From Ctenosaura bakeri (taxonomy: Eukaryota > Chordata > Lepidosauria > Squamata > Iguanidae), in assembly GCA_948474755.1 (NCBI GenBank), contig CAOLHI010000356.1, forward strand, positions 186,001-250,000: a DNA stretch of 64,000 bases. Reading direction: 5' to 3'. The translations under genes were made by a program, and so were the position numbers. The notes under the pieces were generated by a model. It did not search any database. It had not been told where the DNA came from and saw only the letters and a list, made by a program, of their open reading frames with translations. This document shows, piece by piece, positions 29,205 through 42,035 of this stretch. Within the stretch, counting starts at the first letter, position 1, and each line of letters opens with the position of its first letter.

Positions 29205-32200
29205 CATAGTTGGTGTAACAATTTTATTTATGTTTATGCTATCTGATGTCTTTATAATAAGAATACCTATGAAAAATATTTGACTTTATGCTCAGGAAGA
29301 ATTTTGCTACACCTATTGAATTCAATTGTTGCTCGATAATGGAATAATATGATATCTTGCCTGTTTCCTTATTAACTCTCACAGCCAAGAAATTGAGAAC
29401 TAAATGTGTTGCTCACCTCTGAATGTTTCATTTGTTTACTTAAACAATACAACTATCAGTATTGCTATATTTTATGAAAGAATTTAATTTTTTTTACCAT
29501 CTCCTGCTTTTCAGGAGACATGATGACAGTTTAGATTTTTTTGTGAATAAGAAGAAAAATGAAACACAGCTTCTTGAAAGCCCAGTCTTCTGGCAAAGTT
29601 TGAATGCTAGAAGTGGCCTCATTGTTTGTGTCCTTTACTATTTATACTGTAAAACTACAAAAATGGCTTTAATTAGTCCTAACTATGCTGTTGGCTTTTG
29701 TATAGCAGAAAATTATCATTGAGAACTGGATTGAACACATCAATTAATTTTACATAGGGTAGTGAGTGGCTGCCAAATGGTACGGACTTTGTTATTACTG
29801 ACCTGAACTGGAGTTGAACCAGAAACCTGTAATTGAAAGATTCTATAGCTGACCCCTTACTAATCCAGTCCCACCTGCAGGTCTTTATTACTTGAAATAC
29901 ACAGAAAATCACATTAGACACAGGTATGCCATGCCAGATTTAGTGTCCTTTCCAGAACACAGCAGTTTATGTTAATATAGCTCCATGCAAAGTAAATGTT
30001 CATTTCTAATCTTTCCCACCTTTCCCCCTAGAATGTAAATTAGCAAACCAAAACAAAATGAAACAAAATCTTCACATGTTAATATCTTATGATTTGCCAT
30101 GGTGAAGGCAGCTAAACATCTAAGAACTCAAGTCTGAGCAAACACATAGCTTGCAGGTGAGGTTTGGCTGTGCAGTTACCTGTATTTTCCAGTGAGTTTA
30201 CATAATGCTGCTGGCAATGGGCAGATGTCACACGTGATCATTCTTGCTGCAAGAACACTTAAAGGAATGAGTTTGAACTACAGTCCACATATGTAAAGCT
30301 AAGAATTCTCAGTTGCTACTAGTAAACTAACAAGTGACTCAAGTCACATGGAGGAGAGGATCCAGGATTCTTAATAGGTAGACATAAACAGTAGCTTCTT
30401 ATCTTCAAGACCAAGTGTACAGTGTCATGGGGCTTTTTTTCTTCCTCTAGTCTGAATGTGCTCATTCACTGCATCCAGCTTCCTTATCCCATGCCTTGTT
30501 TGCCTGCTGAAACTCTGTTAATCTCCAGCCAGGTCCCTCATGAACTTCCTTAAACATATTTTCGTAGGGAGACAAAGGAGAAATAAAAAAAATGACTAAA
30601 TCTCCATAGTGGGTGGAAATGAAAACCTTTCAAGTATAGAACTTTCCCTCTGCTTATCTTCTTTTCTTCCCAGAAAATGTTCCTCAATAAATGCAAAAAT
30701 GGATACAAGGATTTCTTACACAAAGTGTGGTTGTGTAAGGATATATATATATATGATTCTTCTAAATATACTAACAAAATCAAGGTAAAAAAAGAAGTTT
30801 GGCTTTTGAAAAGTAAGCTTAATTTTGGCTTAATTGGCTGTCGTGCATCTCACATTGTAAAAGCGTGAATTCTGTGTAAATAAATGATTAAACTAAGAAC
30901 ACTACAATCATGCATATAGAACAAATAGCTTAACCTTGGATGGTGGGTAAAGAGGGACTATAAAATACGTATATATTAAAATTTATAGGCTTTGTTACAC
31001 ATACACATTTGTTTTTATCAGTTCCTTATTTTTTTCTGCCCATATTTCAGAGCTTTTATTGAAAAGATGAAAAACTAGGACTGTTTTTTTCAGAGCTTAG
31101 CAAGAAAACTTCCCTCTGTCACTCCATATTCTCCTGTTTGAGAAATGTTCTTTGCCAGCTCCTAATCCATATCCCCAACACCCTCTCTGCAATGTGAGCT
31201 GTACTTATAATAGCAAAAGCTGGATCATTCATGGATTCCCCAACCATGATTTTGCATTTCAGCATGAAAATAATCAGTACACCTTGATAGTCAGTGGGGC
31301 AGGGTGAGATGAAGAGGGAAGAAAGGAAAGACTAACTCTTCTCCTTTCCCCATTTCTCTTGCTGTTATTTGCCAAATAAAGTAAGGGGAAGGTGTTTATT
31401 TTTTTTAATTAACCGGCGACAGCAAAGGCTTTTATGAACAAGGAGAGTTGAGACAAGCAAGACCAAGATTTTTGAATCAGGTGTGAATTTTGCTTTAAGC
31501 TAGGAAAGAATTTGGAATTTTCAAGACTTCACCTCAAGTTCAAGGCAGGTTTTTATGAATTCTTAAGTTCTACATCTGATCCAGGCCCATGATTTTTTTT
31601 TTTGATGACAATCCTTTTTAGACACCCAGTGAATCTGAATCATGGTGGCACCTGCTATTTGTGCTTCCAGCCTCTTTTTATTCCGCCAACACAAGTATCT
31701 GAATTCAGCTTCCGTATCTGTAGTGTTTCCAATCACACCAGGAGAGCTTGCATGTATAAAGTTGAAAAATTTGGAACCCATCCAATTGTCCTTGCCTTAT
31801 CAAGACAAAATATAATGACTGTTGCCAAGAGCTTATACCACTTCATCTGGTAACTTCTGTGCATGCTTACTGAAGGTCTGGAATGGTTGATCTAGAGGAG
31901 TCAGGTTACCACCTTCTTCTTTTAGTTGTCAACTCATTACGTGTGCCATTTATTATTCTTTCAAACCTCCCCCCTTAGAAACTTAATAATGACTGTAAAG
32001 CTCCTTTTCTTCTGACAGCTTCTGAATAAAAATCTGTATAGCATTTTTAGAGTTTCCCTTTTCATCATTTTGATTGTGAATTCTACGTCTCTGCACCCGT
32101 GCACAGAAAGAGTAATGGACAATCTCATTGTCTCTGGAGACCACTGTGCTACCTTTTGTTCTATACAAAGATAGAGAGTTATTAACAGTACATTTTAATC

Positions 32201-32668
32201 AGCATGAATGTCTAGTGAAAGATAGTGGGTTCACTGTAACTATCAAGCTGAACACATTTTTAAAATGCACCCTGCATACTCTTTTTGCTTCAGGTGTTGA
32301 GAAAATACTTGATTGCAATTTCTTAGTTTCAAAAACCAGTCTTAGCTTGTCCTCTGATCAAGTAAAGATATAAGATGTTCTTTTTTATAGCGAGCCATGC
32401 TGCATGATTAAACATACCAGGTTTTAACTTGTAAATACTTGATAAAAATAAATGGTGCAATCAACAAGATGAGGTGTATGTAATGGTTTGCTGGGTGCGA
32501 AAACCTTACTTCTGAAAAATCAATTTGTATGACTTTCATATATGCTGTCAGAATGTCAGGTTGATGTTACATCTTTTTGGATTTTTAATGAAATGTACTC
32601 TGCATTAAAATCCATGCTATTTATCCACTTGTTGTGAATCCCTGGATATTTCCAATATTTGGAAAGAG
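29205..32668. other. Intronic stretch, no gene seen
   Basis: AT-rich sequence with a short (TA)n at about 30740-30752 and several homopolymer runs. Open frames at 29462-29921, 30550-30868, 31563-31853 and 32128-32373 have no recognisable domain. Confidence 0.55.
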
Positions 32669-33036
32669 AACCAGGGTCGTTCTGAGGTGTTAGACTATAT
32701 TTCTGGGAGACCTGGGTTGCAATCCCTGCTGGGCCATGAGAAGCTACTAGGTGACTTTGGGCAAGTCATACTCTCTCAGCCACAGAGAAGGGTAAAGACA
32801 AATCCCCTGTTGTAGCGAAAATGCGGGGGGGGGATTCCTTCTCCCACTCAATGCTGATTACTGACCTTGAATAGGAGATAGGGGCTTCCCCCAAATTCCC
32901 TTAATTAGACACTGCCACACACACCCCTTTTCGCTATACCTCTGAACAAATCTTGCCAAGAAAACCCCTTGATATGTTTACCTTGGAGTCACCGTAAGTG
33001 GGAAATTATTTAAAGGCAAATGAGAACAACAACAAC
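32669..33036 (+). mobile_element. tRNA-derived Sauria SINE, interrupted
   Basis: On the + strand the head carries GGGTTGCAATCCC (B-box region), then GGTGACTTTGGGCAAGTCAT and CTCTCTCAGCCACAGAG. The 3' part CTGAACAAATCTTGCCAAGA, ACCTTGGAGTCACCGTAAGT and GGAAATTATTTAAAGGC ends in an AACAACAACAAC tail. A 120-bp MITE splits it at 32815-32934. Removing the MITE and one TA rejoins the SINE body. Confidence 0.88.
32815..32934. mobile_element. 120-bp MITE nested in a SINE
   Basis: Ends GCGAAAATGCGGGG and CCCCTTTTCGC are inverted repeats, flanked by TA at 32813-32814 and 32935-32936. The insertion interrupts a Sauria SINE, which fixes its edges. TA duplication suggests Tc1/mariner/pogo mobilisation. 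No coding capacity. Confidence 0.8.
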
Positions 33037-35664
33037 TGATTGTAACCTTATTTATTTCTGGATCTCAGTAGTGAAGTATTCCAATGGGTTAATTATGTGG
33101 GTGGGATGGCAAACAAAGCAACAATGCTTTATTTAGCTCCCCCTTTTTAATGCATTTCCTAGCCCTTCCCTCCCTGTGGCAGGGGGCCAGGGTGCAAAGA
33201 ATATTGTGGAGTGAGATCTAGAACCTGACTGATCTGATTGTTCTAGTAGATGTTCTTGCAGAAGTTATGGCAAAAGAACTGAAGGTAAAGATGCATTGAT
33301 CTGGAGGATTTTAGGGATTTTGGCAATAGCAGTTGTCTGTCTATTACAATTTTTTGTTTATGTTCTCCTATGTAGTAATTTGTATGTATTCAAAGGACTT
33401 GTGCATTTAACCTAAAAATGCATTTAACCAGAAAAGAAATTCTTCCTCCGCTTCCTCCTCCTGTTTCTTTTTGTTTTGTTTTTTTAAAATCATGCTGGCC
33501 AGCTACTCTTGAATATATCCACACTGCCGTCTGTTAAGGTATTCCTCATTTTTGAAGTTGGGAATTTCTAATGTAACAGATATAACAGGCCTTACGTACT
33601 CTCTCAAAGTTTGTTGATTTAGTGTTTTTATAGCACACGCAGAGCTTCCAGATTGCTTTACAAAACAAAGCTAAAATATGACAGAAAGAAACTGTTTATT
33701 GACCAATTATCCACAACCCAAGAGAAAATGTAAAAATCAAATCAAAATTAACATTCATAGCAAGTGAAAGTAACAACAAATGGAAAAGTCAGGTGTGGTA
33801 AGAACTTTCTTTGCCTGGAATGGCAAGATCTTAATGTTGCCCATAAGCAAATTTCATTGACAAGAAAATTCCACAAAAGAGCAAAAAAGGAGCCTTGCCT
33901 CTGATCAACATGTACCTCAGTGATAAGTGCATTCATACAGCATTTTCATGCAGGTGTTAAGTTTTAATCGTTCCTGTATTTGTGTCATGTTTCAGCCATT
34001 TTGTACTTTACTGTCATAACCTTATTGATGTCTCTGACCACCCTCCCACTACAGGAACTGCCTTGCTGGGGGTCTAATTGCATAAATGAACCATATTTGT
34101 CCGCCACATTTCTGGGGTGGGGAAACAGAATGCAAGTATTGTGAAGATTATTGTGATTATCTTTTTTACTACCAAGGATTGTGGAACTAAATGGAATTTA
34201 AGTGTAATTTAATCAGCAATTTATGAATGAAATAGAAGATGTAGGGATCCATTCTATAGCTTCAACTTTTTTTTTTTTTTTTGGGTAATGTTAATAGTTG
34301 GAGGAATCAACCATTTAGTCAGGATAAGTAACTGGTATAAAAGAAACTGTATAATGAGGCACTGACAAAAGAAGAATTTTCAGCCAAATGGTTTAAAGAT
34401 GCACCTCTAGTCACTGCTCAGTTTAGCTCATGTACCCTGGGCCCGTGTGATTATCTTTAACTTGTATAATTTACTCATGAATGCCATTGTGTGGAAAATA
34501 TCAAAATCTAAGTGCCTTTATAAAAAGATATTCTTAGGGGATGGTTGTTACATTGTCATGAATTGTATTTGGTGTAGGCCACAGTATCTAACAGTCTGAA
34601 TTGACATTACTTTTGAAATAAGTCAGGAAGTGATGAATGCATAGTTTTCTTTGTTCCATTTTTGGAGTATATCCTGAACAGTGCCTCTTATTTCTAGCAT
34701 ATTCATTAATTATTATGTCAGTAAAAGTTAGATTATTGGCCCTGTTGGCCCTCCTTTTTAGAGTGAGCAAGGAAAGCTGTTTACTCATTTTAAAGGCCTT
34801 GCATGATGATACAGATCTGGCTTTCAGACTGAAGAAAACATTGAAAGGAACATAGTTGTCTTGAACAACTGATTAGACACAGCAGGATTTCTGGGGAGCA
34901 GAAGAGAAGAGTTCTAGCAGAATATTAGGGTATTTGAGCGCAAAACTTTAAAAAACAAACAAAATATTCTGCAAATGTGAATTTTTGCCTTAATGGGCAA
35001 TAATTGTTTTTCTAATTCAAGCTTTTTATGACTAGTCCTCCAGTGATTTTTTTAAAAAAAAACTGATTAGCATAGCATAACTTTTTCCAGGATGAACAGC
35101 TTTATGCATGTAGCAAGTTTTCCATAGAAGGAAGTGCTAATCTGGTATTCAGTTTTGCTCCTGTCTACTGATTTAGCATCAACTAGCAAGGCCAGTGTAC
35201 GTAGATGGGATGATAGCTATCATCACATCAATGTTAGTTCTTCCATCTGCTTTTAAAGCAGTTCTAATTTCTGCTTTTCAGGTCTGTTTTGCTAAAAAAA
35301 AAAGTGTTTGTGCACTCATTCCCTCCCTCCACCACTTTGAATAATCCTTTGAGGAAGGATTCACACTTTTTGTAGGATATATATATCTTTTTACAAACAA
35401 AAGGAATGTCATATTGTCTGGTCAAGAGCATGTTTAAAAGCTGACTACTGTGCCAGGATCACATGTGCTACGTCTGTCTCCAAGAGGATCAAACACACAT
35501 GGAGTACAATAACCTTTACATGTCAGAAGATTCATTAAACTGGGATGAGGGGTAGAGATTTAGACTACTGAAGCAGGACTGTTCAAGTGATGTGCCAATT
35601 ATTTTTAAAGTACATATCAATTCAAGCTTTAATTTAATTCAAGTTTAATTCAAGCTTTAATAGT
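33037..35664. other. Intronic stretch, no gene seen
   Basis: AT-rich, with a T run at about 34268-34282 and a repeated TTCAAGCTTTAAT near 35620-35660. Short frames on both strands, none with a recognisable domain. Confidence 0.55.
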
Positions 35665-35852
35665 CCTGTAATTTTAGGATTACTAAGAAATTGCTAAGGA
35701 ATATAGGGAAAGGCTGTTTCTTTTGTCAAGAGTAACACTTTTAACAAAAGCTTTGTCTTAACACCATACAATGAAAGATATTTGAGAGGCTTTGTGCTGG
35801 TTGTTCAAGACATACAAGACCAGGAAACCTCACTTTGCATTTAGTTGAAAAC
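35665..35852. repeat. Left arm of a 1.5-kb inverted repeat
   Basis: Reverse complement of 36989-37177 at roughly 90% identity by eye. Shared blocks include GGATTACTAAGAAATTGCTA, AAGAGTAACACTTTTAA, AAAAGCTTTGTCTTA and TACAAGACCAGGAAACCTCA. The arms are separated by 1136 bp. The boundaries are sharp at CCTGTAATTTT on the outside and ATTTAGTTGAAAAC on the inside. Confidence 0.88.
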
Positions 35853-36660
35853 ATCATTCTATCAGAAAGCTGATACAAAATGTGGCTCAGCCTGGTGTTT
35901 GGAGCTGTTTGCGGATTTTCACATGGCATTATAAAGTGGCTGTCTAGACTTTGAGTGTTTTGGCTCTTGAGATAAATGGATGCAGCAGGCTGGGTTTAGT
36001 TTCCTTTAACCTGTTTTCAGTATCATTGAGATGGGTTTTGCTGAATATGCTGACTTGACAAATTCTGCTTTTGCCATTTTATGTAGCCTCAGAAGCCATT
36101 ATAATCAAATATCATCTTGCATGTTTAGGTTTGGGGTTTTTTTTTAAATAAAAGTTTAGAGTATGAAGGATATCCAAGAATGACATTCACAGAGAACATA
36201 CTAAGAAACATTGCAATTCAAAGAACACTCTGTCAGTTTTACTGCTGGGATTTGTTAATCTTCAAGTACTTTCCCGTTGTCTCTGTGCTTGCTTTAGCTA
36301 TGTGTGGTGAGAGGAGAAAACAATGCAGGAATTAATGGCTTATAACTGAAATGCTGTACCTCTTCTGTGCTGAAAGGAGCAGGGCATGCTTATCCAAAAT
36401 GCTGAACACTTGACTAATCCATGCGTGAATAACTTTATTGGTGCTGATAGTGGTAAAGCTTATTGGAACATGTGATCCTACACCTGTGTATTCATGTGTA
36501 GGTACCTGACCATCTACCGTTAATGTTCTCACCCTATGAATTGTTTTACATAAATTACAGTGTCTTTTATTGCAGTTCCATGGGATCTGCCTGTGGCTTG
36601 CTTATGATCACATTCGCATGTAATATTCCAGGGAGGTTCATGGGACTGAAAGTGAGTCCT

Positions 36661-36818
36661 GTAGTTACAGCACTTTCAGAAGCTGCCTGATATCAAAGAC
36701 ATTGCTGCACTCCTTTTTTGTAGCTCATGCAGTTTGGGTGTAGTTACAGCACTTTCAGAAGCTGCCTGATATCAAAGACATTGCTGCACTCCTTTTTTGT
36801 AGCTCATGCAGTTTGGGT
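36661..36818. repeat. Perfect 79-bp tandem duplication
   Basis: The unit starting GTAGTTACAGCACTTTCAGA and ending CATGCAGTTTGGGT occurs at 36661-36739 and again, without a mismatch, at 36740-36818. It sits inside the loop of the large inverted repeat. Perfect identity implies a recent duplication or an assembly artefact. Confidence 0.93.
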
Positions 36819-36988
36819 TGCAGGTGAACCCAGTTCTACAAAATGCAACCCAGGAGCAGCTGTGTAACTTAGAAACTGGACCTGATAAAACCCAAACATG
36901 AGTGTTTAGGAAGCTGTACAAAGAACTATCAGTATAATTGTTGTGAAATATTACCCTATGCACACATACTGCTTTCTCTGCTTTGCAA

Positions 36989-37177
36989 GTTTTCAACTAA
37001 ATGTGAAGTGAGGTTTCCTGGTCTTGTATGCTGTGAACAATCAGCACAAAGCCTCTCAAATACCTTTCATTATATTGTGTAAGACAAAGCTTTTATTAAA
37101 AGTGTTACTCTTGAGAAAAGAAGTGGCCTTTCCCTATGTTTCTTAGCAATTTCTTAGTAATCCTAAAAATTACAGGA
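36989..37177. repeat. Right arm of a 1.5-kb inverted repeat
   Basis: Partner of 35665-35852, in inverted orientation. About 16 differences in about 188 positions were counted by eye, including one-base indels. No coding potential in either arm. No obvious target duplication outside the arms. Confidence 0.88.
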
Positions 37178-39704
37178 ATTTTAAATTAAAAAGGAAGGCT
37201 TAATGTCATATGGATCTAAAATTCAGGTATCTGTATCTTAACGTGTTATATATATTTAGGCTTAAGTGAGAAAACTAGAGTGTATGTATTTTCACATTTA
37301 AGTTGTGTGGCAGTGCTAAAGGGTAGTATATCTTCTTTAAGATTTATCTCTCTGAAATGAAATAATAAAACTGCAACCATTAAGAAAATAAAATAGATTG
37401 GATGCAGTTTTCCATGTGTGGAGTTCTGCTGATAGACCGGTACATTCCCAGCTTTCTGTTCTTCCTGCAGCCTCTGACCATCGCCACATCAGACAGTCTT
37501 CCCTGGGGGATTGTCAGACCCTGTGAAAACAAGGGCAAGAGTGGGATAGTGTTGACTGCCACAGTGAAAAGGCAGGGAGGAATTTTTAATGAAAACACCC
37601 TCACCCCTTGTGCTCATAGAAACCTCTCTGCATTCCACAAAGAGGGCCTTCAGATATAATCCAGTCTGCCTGATCCTGATGGTTGGAAATATAGGGCATA
37701 GTCTGTAGTCACATATGCGTGGACATGTTGGAAATGTTAGTATTTAGTTTTAGTTGGCTAAAGAAGATACAAGTCAGGGGACTGTTGTCTCCCTGACTTG
37801 TTATACAATTTCCGCTTTTACTATCTAGTGTTGTTACAAGCTTAATTTTTCAGAAATTTCGTGGGCTTGAGAATATATCTGTGTTGTTAACATTTGACAC
37901 TGAGCTACAAGGAAAATGATAGTGAAGCGAGTTTAAAATGCTAAGTGGCAAAAATTAGTACAGAAGCTATAATTTTGATGGAGATGGAATAAATAGTCAG
38001 AAGGTATGTGAGCATGACTGTTAATGCAGTTGCACTCTTAGATTTAGATTATTTGCTAATATTTCTACCTCTTGTCTTAATTGCTTTTGTTTACTTGTAA
38101 CTATATAATACTGAGAATGTGACTATTACTGAGTGAACAATAGTTTAATAGATGAGAACCTCAGTGTGCAATGATTTAATAGAGGGGGGGAAATCTTTGA
38201 AACTAGTCTTTCTGAAGATGATTGCACCCAGCTGTAAGCAAGAATGACAGTTAAAAACTTTATCCCACAATCTCTCACATTCTTCAGGATATATAGAACG
38301 TGAAAATTGCTTGCATAGATTTTAAATTTAACAATAATTTTCTGCTTGATACTTTATCTCTCTTACGTCTAAAGTCACTGGGAAAATACATTCTCTGAGT
38401 GATACTGTGGCTTGTGTCTATCACAGAAATTATTTAGACAGTTGCCTAAAGCACATCTACCTGCTAAATTATGTTTGTGTCTGATATTGAGGCACTTATT
38501 TCAAACTGAAACAGTGAGTAGGCCAGGGCTGGCTTTTTGTCTAGGGGTTAATGTTATACATCGCATTCATTTTACCTGAAAAAATTGAAAGGAATGTCAT
38601 GTTCACTTAACTTGCTACGTGAAATCTTATTCCCAACATTATTTTCCAGGTGTAGCTGTGCACCTGGGCTTAGTGTTCAATGACATCTTGCGGAAGGCAT
38701 GCAATTCATGATTGGGAGGGGAGTGTTAATCTTTGCGATCCTCTCAATAAGAACTAAGTAAAATGTACATATACCTTCAAAACATAAATGTGTGTTTAAA
38801 CATATATTAATTTTTCATCTTAGCTATCTTGAAGCCCGAAGCTGTTTATAAACTACTTTTCCTCAGTAAACATTTGAAAAAAGACAAGCTTAAATAGGAC
38901 TTGCTTTTCTCTGCATTTTTTTTTCTTAAGATATGGAACAAACTCAAACATGAACAAACATGTTTAGCTTCTTTCCACATGTTTCCACCTTGCAAAATAC
39001 TGAGACCACAAATTCAAGACATTTACCTCCAAACTGGCATGGTATTTTTAAATCTCTGTCCATTTTTGCATAGTTATTTTATATTATTTTCCCACTTTGG
39101 TTAATTTTGGAAAAAAGCACAAATCTTGCTATTGTGCTTCTCTACTTAAAACCACAGGCCAGGCTTCCATTGTGAATTACAAGTGTTGAGTCTATGCTGT
39201 AGGGTCTAGCAGGTTGCTTTACACCTCTCCATTTTAAAAAAAAAGTCTGCCAGATGTTTTCATCTTTCATGTTAAAACAAATTTCAAAGCCATTGCAAAA
39301 TTCTCAGAGGTTTCCTCATTCCAAGGCAACAGGTTTGGCTACGTGACATCCCTTTTAAAATCAGTTAGAACTCTGCCACGTACACTCAGTTTCATACAGG
39401 GGTGGCTCCACTTTTGAGGGATCTCTCAACAAAGGACACTTTGTTGAGCTAAGAAACAGAGCAGCAATGAGTTCTAGGTAGCTTGGAACTGCTATGTCAG
39501 AATTCTGCAATGTCCATGAGTGATGTTACCTTGGGAGCACTGTCGAAAATTGAAATGATCGCTCCAAAGCTCATCATGCAATTCCCAGGACAGGTATCCA
39601 TATAGGACTAAGCCCTGCTGGAGCAGTGTGGCCCCAACAGTTGACCTGAGGATGCCCTGTGATGGTGGCATCCTCCATCATGGCGGCACAAGAAACGTAT
39701 TTAT
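37178..39704. other. Intronic stretch, no gene seen
   Basis: AT-rich intron with no recognised repeat. The overlapping frames at 37380-37659 on opposite strands have no recognisable domain. Confidence 0.55.
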
Positions 39705-39940
39705 AACAGTACAAGAAAAGCCCTGCTGGATCAGACCAAAGGCCTTTCAAACCCCCAATTCTTTTCATAAAAGGCCAAGCAAGAGCTTAGGCATTTGTCC
39801 TACTCAGTAATGGATAAATAGAGAGACCCTGCCTCTGAAGGTGGCATACAGTCAACCTTAGTAGCCATTGGTGGCACTACCCTCCATGGTCCTATCTCCT
39901 TTTAAAGTAATCCAAGTTGGCAGCCATCATTACATCTTTT
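39705..39940 (+). mobile_element. Old LINE/SINE-type interspersed repeat
   Basis: AAGCCCTGCTGGATCAGACC, then CTGCCTCTGAAGGTGG, AGTAGCCATTGGTGGC and CTTTTAAAGTAATCCAAGTT follow in the order of a repeat very common in reptile genomes (GCTGGATCAGACCAAAGGCC ... GTAGCCATTGATAGCC ... AAGCCATCCAAGTTGG). I recognise the repeat but cannot name its family with certainty; CR1-related is likely. Diverged and partial. Confidence 0.6.
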
Positions 39941-41967
39941 GTTGGGAAAGTTGTTATTTAATGGGCATATATCATCAACAGAAAGTAATTTTAGCAATTA
40001 AATCCAAACCCTCACTTTTGCTTTGGTCTCAAAAGGAGAGTTTGGTTCATGAAATTATTCCTCTTTCCTTTTGTCCAAATGGATAACCAAGCCCATTGAG
40101 TTAAGCATAGGACGGTTCTTTAGAGAGATCTTTAAAGATTTAGTTCCAATATGAAATTGTTTCTCTGAGTCAGCTGAACATGTCAAATACATTTACTATC
40201 TGCATATGTAAAGTTACAAAGTCCATTGATATTTTCTGCTGTGTAATTAGATTGATTAAAGGAATTCCTACATACTGACAGTGTATTTGCTGTTTTAAGG
40301 AAAGAGTATGACTAATACAAGCTGTCCCTTTCATTCTCAATGGGACACTAGTGGTCTCTTTCTAATTGACATTATCTGAGACTTGCTTAGATTTCTTGTT
40401 AATAAATGACTACTCTTATCTAAGTCAGCTTTGATTGATTGACTGAAGTTTTGTTAATCAGTGCTTTCTAGATTGTTGCCACTGGCTGCACGGAAATTCT
40501 TTAAAACTTAATCAATAAGCTTGAATGTTTGTCAAGACAAGAACAGAGCTCCATGCCAAATGCTGCAGTATGTCATAGTGTAGTTATTTCCTACTTTAAT
40601 TGCCGCATAAGCCGGGACGTACTAAAATTACCTGCATAAACTTGCTCATCTTCCTAGTTGTTTAGCATGCATGTTTATCTTTCCTTAGATATTTTAAGGT
40701 ATACTGGCATGTCAGGCATATAGAAATATGCAGAAGAAGACCTGGAGAACTTGTCAGTTGAAATTTTTAGAGAGGTATTGCACTGCTTGGGAGCTCAGAA
40801 AATGTTCTTTGCCTGCACTTACAAATTTCTACCTGATATTTTAAGATATTTTCCTGATTTTATAAAGTGCTGTGGCTTATAGTTAAGCAGATGGAACACA
40901 TTTTTAAACCCTGAAAGCCAAGGCAGGGTGTCCTTCATAATGAAGAGTGCTTGACAGTTATGTATGTATGTGCATATGCTTTTAGTAAGATTTTTTTTTA
41001 TTCTGCCCTCTGTCCTGTGCTCCATTTCTCCTCTTTCCTCTGTTTAATATATGACATGGAGATGCAGCTCTGAGGATTTTAGGGCTGTGTAATAAAATCA
41101 GTTTAGAACAGCTCAAAACACTATGAGTTTTTAATTATGTGACAGAATAAATGAAAAGTATTTTATAAGAGCAAAGAAAAATTAGTTATACTACAAAAAG
41201 AACTGTAAAATCCATGGTGAATTACCTAAAAACTGATCACATGTTGGTATGCCTCATATGAATATTTATTTTGAATACATGAGGAAGTTTTCTCATATAA
41301 TTTCTTCTTAGAAGTGCTCATTTTGTATTCTCACATCACCTGTATCTCATAATATTTTCTTTTTTTTTCCAAATGTTTGCACTAAATATTCACTGTGGAT
41401 TCCTCACATAGCCTTCTGTTTACATCTGTATGTTTCTTTCCCCATGTTGTTTTTGCTGCATTGCCACGTCAGACTAGACAAAAGACAGAGAAGGGAAGAA
41501 AGAGAGCAAACAACAATGGAGGAAGAAACAGACAAATATAATCATTCTTCTTTCATTCTCCACCCTATTTTTGTGGAGCTCCTTGCCTGCTTTCTCATTT
41601 AGGCTGCCCTGCCTGCCAGCTAGCTGCTTTTCCTTACCTTGTAGCCCAGGGGAATCCAAGTCTAACAGCTCATGGTAGTAAAGGATCAGAAATTTATATT
41701 CATTTTGTAGGCCACATGCAGTCTCAGTTTTGAGAGAAGGGTGCCATATAAATAAAATAAAAATGAAGTTCAATGAAGTAATATTTGCAATGTTACCTGG
41801 AAGCACTGCTGGGCCAAAACTTGGATTTCTTTTCAGTTTCATTTTTGCAAATGAAAAACCTCTTCCATAAAAAGTGGCCTCTACAATACTTCCTTGGAAC
41901 ATAGTTCTCTTGAGCTTTCAATATTATCCTCTGTTGCTTTGTTTAATGTGTAAGTAGGTGGGAGCAA
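39941..41967. other. Intronic stretch, no gene seen
   Basis: AT-rich with no clear repeat. The 142-codon minus-strand frame at 41474-41902 has no recognisable domain and lies in purine/pyrimidine-biased sequence. Confidence 0.5.
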
Positions 41968-42035
41968 CCTATCGTCCTCCAGATATTCTGGACAACAACT
42001 CCCATCAGTCGCAAAGAGCATAGTTGCTCCTAAGT
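41968..42035. mobile_element. Palindromic SINE/MITE remnant (ACAACTCCCATCA type)
   Basis: CCTCCAGATATTCTGGACAA followed by CAACTCCCATCAGTCGC matches the widespread reptile repeat in which CTCCAGAT...GGACTACAACTCCCATCA is mirrored by its reverse complement. Only one arm is clear here. Related remnants lie at 57951-58037 and 59352-59432. Confidence 0.6.

Noticed and set aside
41474..41902. 142-codon minus-strand open frame as a gene
   Set aside because: No recognisable domain; lies in strand-biased intronic sequence.
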